Assembly (NCBI RefSeq): GCF_024181585.1 | Contig: NZ_CP054258.1 | Span: 2,232,001-2,296,000 of the forward strand | Direction of reading: 5' to 3' | Length of the DNA: 64,000 bases | Origin: Treponema socranskii subsp. buccale | GTDB lineage: Bacteria > Spirochaetota > Spirochaetia > Treponematales > Treponemataceae | Shown here: in pieces, positions 59,783 to 64,000 of the stretch | Layout of the letters: every line of letters begins with the position of its first letter | How positions within the stretch are numbered: position 1 is the stretch's first letter | Made by a program: the position numbers and the translations under genes | The notes under the pieces: generated by a model | What the model was told of the DNA's origin: nothing | Databases searched by the model: none | The model's input: the letters and a program-made list of their open reading frames with translations, nothing else

Positions 59783-61936
59783 TTACACGTATTTGATAAC
59801 GAGGGCGCTTACGTCCGCTTCGATTTCTTTCGACATGAATTTAACGAGATTGTCATAGATGAACTGCGCTATACGCGAAGCCGGGTACGTCAAATTCGAC
59901 AGCATAATCTGCTGTACGCGCTCTTTACCGAACGTTTCCCCGCGGAGCGAACGCGACGTAAGGACGCCGTTCGTACACGAAAGGACGACGTCGCCTTTGG
60001 CAAGCTTTATCTGCCGTACCGAAATATACGGAGCGATATCGCGCACAAAGCCGAGCACGTGACCGCGTCCCTGAATTTCTATAACGTTGTTGTACGATTG
60101 CGTATATACAAAAATCGCGGGAATGCCGCAGTTGATGTAGTACATCACGTCGTTTGAAAAATCGATGAGCGCAAAAGTGCCGTTGAAGATGGTACCTTTC
60201 GGAAGGTTTTCGCGGATAAATGCATTGACTTTTTTGACGAGCAATTTAAAATCGCGGGTTTCCGAAAGAAAGGTTCGTATAATCGATTTTAAAATGACCA
60301 TATTCATACTCGCCGCAATTCCCTGACCGCTCAAACTCCCGATAACGAAAAGATGCGTATGATCGTTGATCCTGATCAGATCGATAAACTCGCCGCCGAT
60401 ATTGTGCGCCGATTTCATGATATAACCGACATCGGCTTTCGGGTTTTCCACCGCATTAACGTCTTCCTGAATGGAAGCGATGACTTGAGACGACATACGG
60501 ATTTCGCGATTGACCGTACCGATGATCTCTCTGTTCGAAATATTGCGCATATAATAGCCGAATACGAAAAAGTACGAATATAAGTGAGTAAGAATGGAAA
60601 TATCGTAATCGGTATAATGATCGCCGCTCGTCTTCAAACCGAGCGTAATGCAGCCGAGGAGGTTCCGTCCTTCGCTCAAAAGGATGAGCGCATCCGACTG
60701 CGTGTCCGCAAAAAGAGCGGCAAGGGCATCCCGTGCTTCGGCGACATCGCTTCGCGCATCTATGTCCGAAACCGAAATGACGTTGCGGCCGGCATTGAGC
60801 AGTACATCGAATGCGGGGTTATCCGCACGGACGGACGCGAGGCCGACAGCGGATGAAAACGCATTTTCAAGATATGCTTCGCCGTTGTTGACGAATACGG
60901 ACATGGACGAACACTGCAGATTTCTCGTAAATATGTTATGCACGCTCATGAGAATTTCGTCCATTTCGCCGCTGTAGTCGATCGATGCCAAATCGCTCTC
61001 GAATGCGCTTTCGTAGTCGGCGGGACGAAGGCGGCGCGTAGTCGTAAGATACGTGGACACAGCCCAAATAAACACGAGCGATAAGGCGGTACCGACGATC
61101 AAAATAATATCGAACGGCAATGTCAAACCGCCGAAAAACGGATAGAGCAGAATAAACACACACACGACAAATACGCTCGGAATGATGTACGCGAACAAAA
61201 GCCTCAAAATAAAAACGAGGACGTCGTTTGCCGACGGCAGCGCTTCGATCATTTCCGAACGCAGCAAAAGAAGCAAAAGAGACGAATACGCAATCGGGTA
61301 CAGAAGCGCAAAACCGGGAATATTGCGCGACAGGAAATTCAAAAACACAAAACTCGCCCACATGACGACGACTGCAAAAAATTCGATATATCCCCGATAC
61401 CTTTCAAGACGCGTTGAGCGGTATTCGTTAAGCAGCAGCATAACGAGCGTACAGAAGCCCGGCAGCACAAATCGATACAGGACGATAAAAACCGCAAGCC
61501 AATCCCATGTAAAAATTCCCCGAAGCTCATTGGGGAAAATATATCGGGCAATTATCCTTACGCCGACATCGGGAGAAATGACGATCATTTGAAATTTTGC
61601 AAATACGATATATAACGCAAGTACGAAGAAAAATATCTTCAAAACGACGACGAACGGCAGCGTACGTTTTACTTTCCGCAAAATAAAATAAAACGAAACA
61701 TTCGTCAAAAAAAAGGCTTCCATAACGAAAAGCAGTTTTGAAATCATGCCGAACAGGCCTTCGCTGAACGGAAACGTCAATGTGACGGCGAGCAGCACCG
61801 AAACGCATGCTCCCAATAAAACGTTGTCAATAAACCGTTCACCGTGTATACCCTTTGTACGGTGCAGATAATTCGTATAGACGGCAAGCCAGATAAAAAA
61901 TGCGGCAAATCCGAAATCGAGAATGATAAACGCCAT
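59783..61936 (-). CDS. Seven-span membrane sensor with degenerate SpoIIE-like domain
   Basis: The 717-residue protein has a membrane half of about 310 residues with eight or so spans, a GAF-like domain (about 330-470, VFVNNGEAYLENAFSSAVG; LILLSEGRNLLGCITLGL) and a C-terminal PP2C/SpoIIE fold. In the latter the metal-binding aspartates are replaced: GGEFIDL for GGDxyD, GSLSGQG (533-539) for GDVSGKG, SCTNGVL (653 on) for SDGLxE and ADVSALV for DDvTll. It is therefore probably not a working phosphatase. It begins one base after the stop of the intact SpoIIE gene and likely modulates it or the STAS partner. Confidence 0.85.
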   Translation of the reverse strand: MAFIILDFGFAAFFIWLAVYTNYLHRTKGIHGERFIDNVLLGACVSVLLAVTLTFPFSEGLFGMISKLLFVMEAFFLTNVSFYFILRKVKRTLPFVVVLKIFFFVLALYIVFAKFQMIVISPDVGVRIIARYIFPNELRGIFTWDWLAVFIVLYRFVLPGFCTLVMLLLNEYRSTRLERYRGYIEFFAVVVMWASFVFLNFLSRNIPGFALLYPIAYSSLLLLLLRSEMIEALPSANDVLVFILRLLFAYIIPSVFVVCVFILLYPFFGGLTLPFDIILIVGTALSLVFIWAVSTYLTTTRRLRPADYESAFESDLASIDYSGEMDEILMSVHNIFTRNLQCSSMSVFVNNGEAYLENAFSSAVGLASVRADNPAFDVLLNAGRNVISVSDIDARSDVAEARDALAALFADTQSDALILLSEGRNLLGCITLGLKTSGDHYTDYDISILTHLYSYFFVFGYYMRNISNREIIGTVNREIRMSSQVIASIQEDVNAVENPKADVGYIMKSAHNIGGEFIDLIRINDHTHLFVIGSLSGQGIAASMNMVILKSIIRTFLSETRDFKLLVKKVNAFIRENLPKGTIFNGTFALIDFSNDVMYYINCGIPAIFVYTQSYNNVIEIQGRGHVLGFVRDIAPYISVRQIKLAKGDVVLSCTNGVLTSRSLRGETFGKERVQQIMLSNLTYPASRIAQFIYDNLVKFMSKEIEADVSALVIKYV

Positions 61937-61937
61937 A

Positions 61938-63329
61938 TCAGCCTACCTTCGCAGCCATCATCGTGACGTCGTCATGGAGACGCGCACCGCCGTTGTATTC
62001 GGGGATAAGGCGCACGATATCGTCGATAAATTCCTCAGGCATTTTGTCGGCGCTTGTGCGAAGCGTGTCTTGAAAAATATCGCTGCTTCCGAGCTGAATA
62101 CCGTTCGAATCCATGATCTCCGACAAACCGTCGGAAGCGATAAGGAGCATATCGCCGCGGTAAAGCCTTCGCTCTTCGACGGTGATATCGCCCAAATCGA
62201 TGATGCCGACGAGACTCGCATTCGATGCGAGCGATTTTATTTTATAGCCGTCGGGCGCACGCGAAAGAACGAGCGGGTCGGACATGGATGCGTTGATATA
62301 GCGCAGCGTCATTTTATCGGTATCGATGATGCCGATAAACAATACCGTGTATTTATCCTGGAGCTTCATATTTTTTATAGCGCGGTCAATTTCGCGGATA
62401 ACGGCTTCAAGGTTTTCTTTATCGTCGATAATTTTCAGCGTATTGACGACGAGTCCCATGATGAGCGCCGCGGCAAGACCTTTTCCGGAAACGTCGCCGA
62501 GGAGAAGGAGCGTTTTGTTTTTATCGATTTGCAAAACGGAATAATAATCGCCCGACACGTTTATGAGCGGTTTGTAATACGCGGCGAGTTTGAGCTTTCG
62601 GATCGAAGGCATTTTTTGAGGAAGGAACGAACGCTGCGTATCCGCAAGCAGCTGCCATTCCTTTGTCAGATCGGAAATTTCGGTAAGGCTTGCAATCGTA
62701 CGGGAACGCGACTGAAAGCGCGAAAACTCTTCATAAAACTGCCGGAAAGCGTCCGCGTCGAAGAGTTTCGTGTACCGGCAAAAAATAAAAAGATGCTGTT
62801 TGCCGCATACGAAGAAAAAACCGCGCGCATCTTTGGAATGCGATATGATACCGAACGAATCGTCGATAAGGTAGAAACCTTCCGGCCACGAAAGCGGAAA
62901 ATTGCGTTCGAGCGTATCGCGCACCGATTGAGAAGATGTCAAACGGTCGGGGCTGTTGTACAAAATATAATTTTTTTCTCTGTCGATAAAGAGTACGGAA
63001 CAACCCGCTTCTCTTTCCAGAATATCGGCAAAAACCTTATAGAGATCGTCGAGCGAATAACAAAAACGCAGCCTGTTGATAAAGCGTGTCAAATAGCGCG
63101 TTTCGCCCTTTTCGAAAATCTTGCGATGGAGTCTTGCGTCGAGCACGGAACGCACGAACTCTCCGCCGATCAGCAAAAGAACGAAGATAACCGAGGGAAT
63201 GGATATAAGCAAAAAAAACGAATACTCTTTTATCCGAGAGGGCAGGAGCATCGTCGAAATACCGATAAAGAGGATTAAAATGGCGGCATTGACCGAAAGA
63301 AAAATCAGCCGCTTGCGCGTTTTATACAT
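61938..63329 (-). CDS. SpoIIE-family PP2C phosphatase, membrane anchored
   Basis: The 463-residue protein has two N-terminal spans (about 7-60), a GAF-like middle with CSVLFIDREKNYILY and a complete SpoIIE phosphatase domain: VSGDYYSVLQID, GDVSGKG (278-284), SDGLSE (399-404) and DDVTMM near the end, all metal ligands present. It would dephosphorylate the STAS protein encoded two genes downstream (RsbU-like role). The ATG at 63329 has GAGG upstream; TGCTATACT near 63376 (minus) is an extended -10 promoter. Confidence 0.92.
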   Translation of the reverse strand: MYKTRKRLIFLSVNAAILILFIGISTMLLPSRIKEYSFFLLISIPSVIFVLLLIGGEFVRSVLDARLHRKIFEKGETRYLTRFINRLRFCYSLDDLYKVFADILEREAGCSVLFIDREKNYILYNSPDRLTSSQSVRDTLERNFPLSWPEGFYLIDDSFGIISHSKDARGFFFVCGKQHLFIFCRYTKLFDADAFRQFYEEFSRFQSRSRTIASLTEISDLTKEWQLLADTQRSFLPQKMPSIRKLKLAAYYKPLINVSGDYYSVLQIDKNKTLLLLGDVSGKGLAAALIMGLVVNTLKIIDDKENLEAVIREIDRAIKNMKLQDKYTVLFIGIIDTDKMTLRYINASMSDPLVLSRAPDGYKIKSLASNASLVGIIDLGDITVEERRLYRGDMLLIASDGLSEIMDSNGIQLGSSDIFQDTLRTSADKMPEEFIDDIVRLIPEYNGGARLHDDVTMMAAKVG

Positions 63330-63457
63330 AAATACCTCGATAACATTATGAAATATTCCGTAATTCTTATTCGCATAGTATAGCACATTATCGAGAGATT
63401 CGCATAGATGGGCGCTTCCGAAAATACCGAATAAATTTCAAAAGCGCCCGCCGATCG

Positions 63458-64000
63458 CTATGCGGCGTCTTTTTCTTTTGCCGCCTGTTTTACTTTTTCC
63501 ATCAAGGCGCCGTCGCGCTTTTCACAGATTTTACACATCGTTTCTCTGCCCGCATCGATCGCTTCCTGCACGCTTCCCGCAGTAAGTTCTTCGGTTCGAC
63601 TCAAAGCCGGACAGTCTTCGTGCGTGTGAAAGCGTTTGCCGTGCGGCGTCCAATACACTTGCTGCGTACCCGCCGCCTGCGCGTAGGATTCCGCCGACAC
63701 GGGATCGAAATCGTAGCTTGCAAGCCCCCCGATGATGAGCAGGATCGCCGCCGCGGCAATGCCAACCGCTTTCGTGCGTTTATCGGTATCTTTATTCAAA
63801 AGCAAAAGGACGATAAACGGAACGAAGGCCGCCGCACACGCAATGACGCCCATATTGTTCCACAGCCAAAACTTCAGCGCATTCGCTTCCGATGCCGGTG
63901 CGATGCGGTTCGCTTTTTTCCAAAGCTGCGCACCCGCAACAACCGCAATAAAATCGATGACGAGAAGGACGATTCCCTGTACGAGCGGAGAAAGCTTTAC
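63458..64000 (-). CDS. Membrane protein with C-terminal Cys-rich motif, cut by window edge
   Basis: The frame stays open to the end of the window, so the start lies outside; 180 residues are visible. There are three hydrophobic segments (LVQGIVLLVIDFIAVVAGA; MGVIACAAAFVPFIVLLLL; KAVGIAAAAILLIIGGLA), then a soluble tail with VYWTPHGKRFHTHEDCPALS and TMCKICEKRD. The YWTxxGxxxHxxxxCxxL...CxxC pattern looks like a small metal-binding module of unknown function seen at protein ends in anaerobes. Function unknown. An internal ATG at 63853 is not the start because upstream sequence is clearly coding and membrane-spanning. Confidence 0.75.
   Translation of the reverse strand, partial: VKLSPLVQGIVLLVIDFIAVVAGAQLWKKANRIAPASEANALKFWLWNNMGVIACAAAFVPFIVLLLLNKDTDKRTKAVGIAAAAILLIIGGLASYDFDPVSAESYAQAAGTQQVYWTPHGKRFHTHEDCPALSRTEELTAGSVQEAIDAGRETMCKICEKRDGALMEKVKQAAKEKDAA

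Noticed and set aside
61923-63278. Plus-strand open frame of 451 codons opposite the SpoIIE gene
   Set aside because: Antisense to an intact phosphatase with all motifs; Arg/Phe-rich composition typical of shadow frames.
1-64000. tRNA or rRNA genes
   Set aside because: No cloverleaf with a GTTCGANTC arm or rRNA conserved block was recognised by eye; a tRNAscan or Rfam run would settle it.

Overview
The window looks like chromosomal DNA of a spirochaete of the genus Treponema or a close relative. The evidence is a Lon protease carrying FliM-type LTQAEID motifs, a dCache chemotaxis receptor, lipoproteins with loose spirochaetal lipoboxes (FTSC, FASC, PVSC), stand-alone SpoIIE/STAS regulators, and a low-GC stretch with integron-type attC hairpins and SH3, SAP and toxin-antitoxin cassettes of the kind known from oral treponemes. 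Species cannot be named from sequence alone. No rRNA, tRNA, CRISPR array, insertion sequence or integrase was seen.

Layout. 0.2-7 kb: lon, a DUF2974-type hydrolase, a Bax-inhibitor-1 membrane protein and a uracil/xanthine permease. 7-10.7 kb: a DUF4230 protein, hisG-hisB and a peptidase E-like enzyme. 10.8-17.4 kb: a nucleoside/ribose scavenging locus with a WYL regulator, a secreted nucleoside hydrolase and a ribose-type ABC importer (rbsB-rbsA-rbsC), followed by a decayed fragment of the same regulator. 17.4-25.8 kb: secreted esterase, prfA-prmC, mnmE, a DUF4015 protein, two 143-bp tandem structured repeats and ssb. 26-29 kb: a lipoprotein with ten InlB-type repeats. 29-40 kb: a large unknown protein, hisC, a chemotaxis receptor, a phosphodiesterase, an outer-membrane barrel, an FGE-fold lipidless secreted protein and corA. 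40-43.3 kb: AT-rich cassette array with three attC-like sites. 43.3-46.4 kb: an operon joining a small [FeFe]-hydrogenase-like protein to a sulfonate/nitrate-type ABC importer. 46.5-52.7 kb: a GspE-like protein without a P-loop, glyA, an RRM protein, an M28-type peptidase and an OmpA-family protein. 52.9-57.1 kb: potA-potB-potC-potD polyamine importer. 57.3-64 kb: flavin reductase-like protein, lamin-tail lipoprotein, a SpoIIE/SpoIIE-like/STAS switch, and a gene cut by the window edge.

How it fits together. Nucleosides cleaved outside the cytoplasmic membrane would feed base and ribose to uraA and rbsBAC. The uraA and rbsB leaders are near-identical, about 220 nt, and keep their hairpins through paired base changes; glyA carries one hairpin of the same family. 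This is the best candidate in the window for an undescribed RNA-based or operator-based regulon.

Two further general features stand out. Several genes (hisG, prfA, hisC, corA, the 630-aa gene, the flavin reductase and the first cassette gene) have a -35/-10 pair placed so that transcription would begin at or within a few bases of the ATG, with no Shine-Dalgarno site, suggesting leaderless mRNAs. Two proteins (the GspE-like and the second SpoIIE-like) look like catalytically dead members of enzyme families, each next to an intact partner or a secreted protein.
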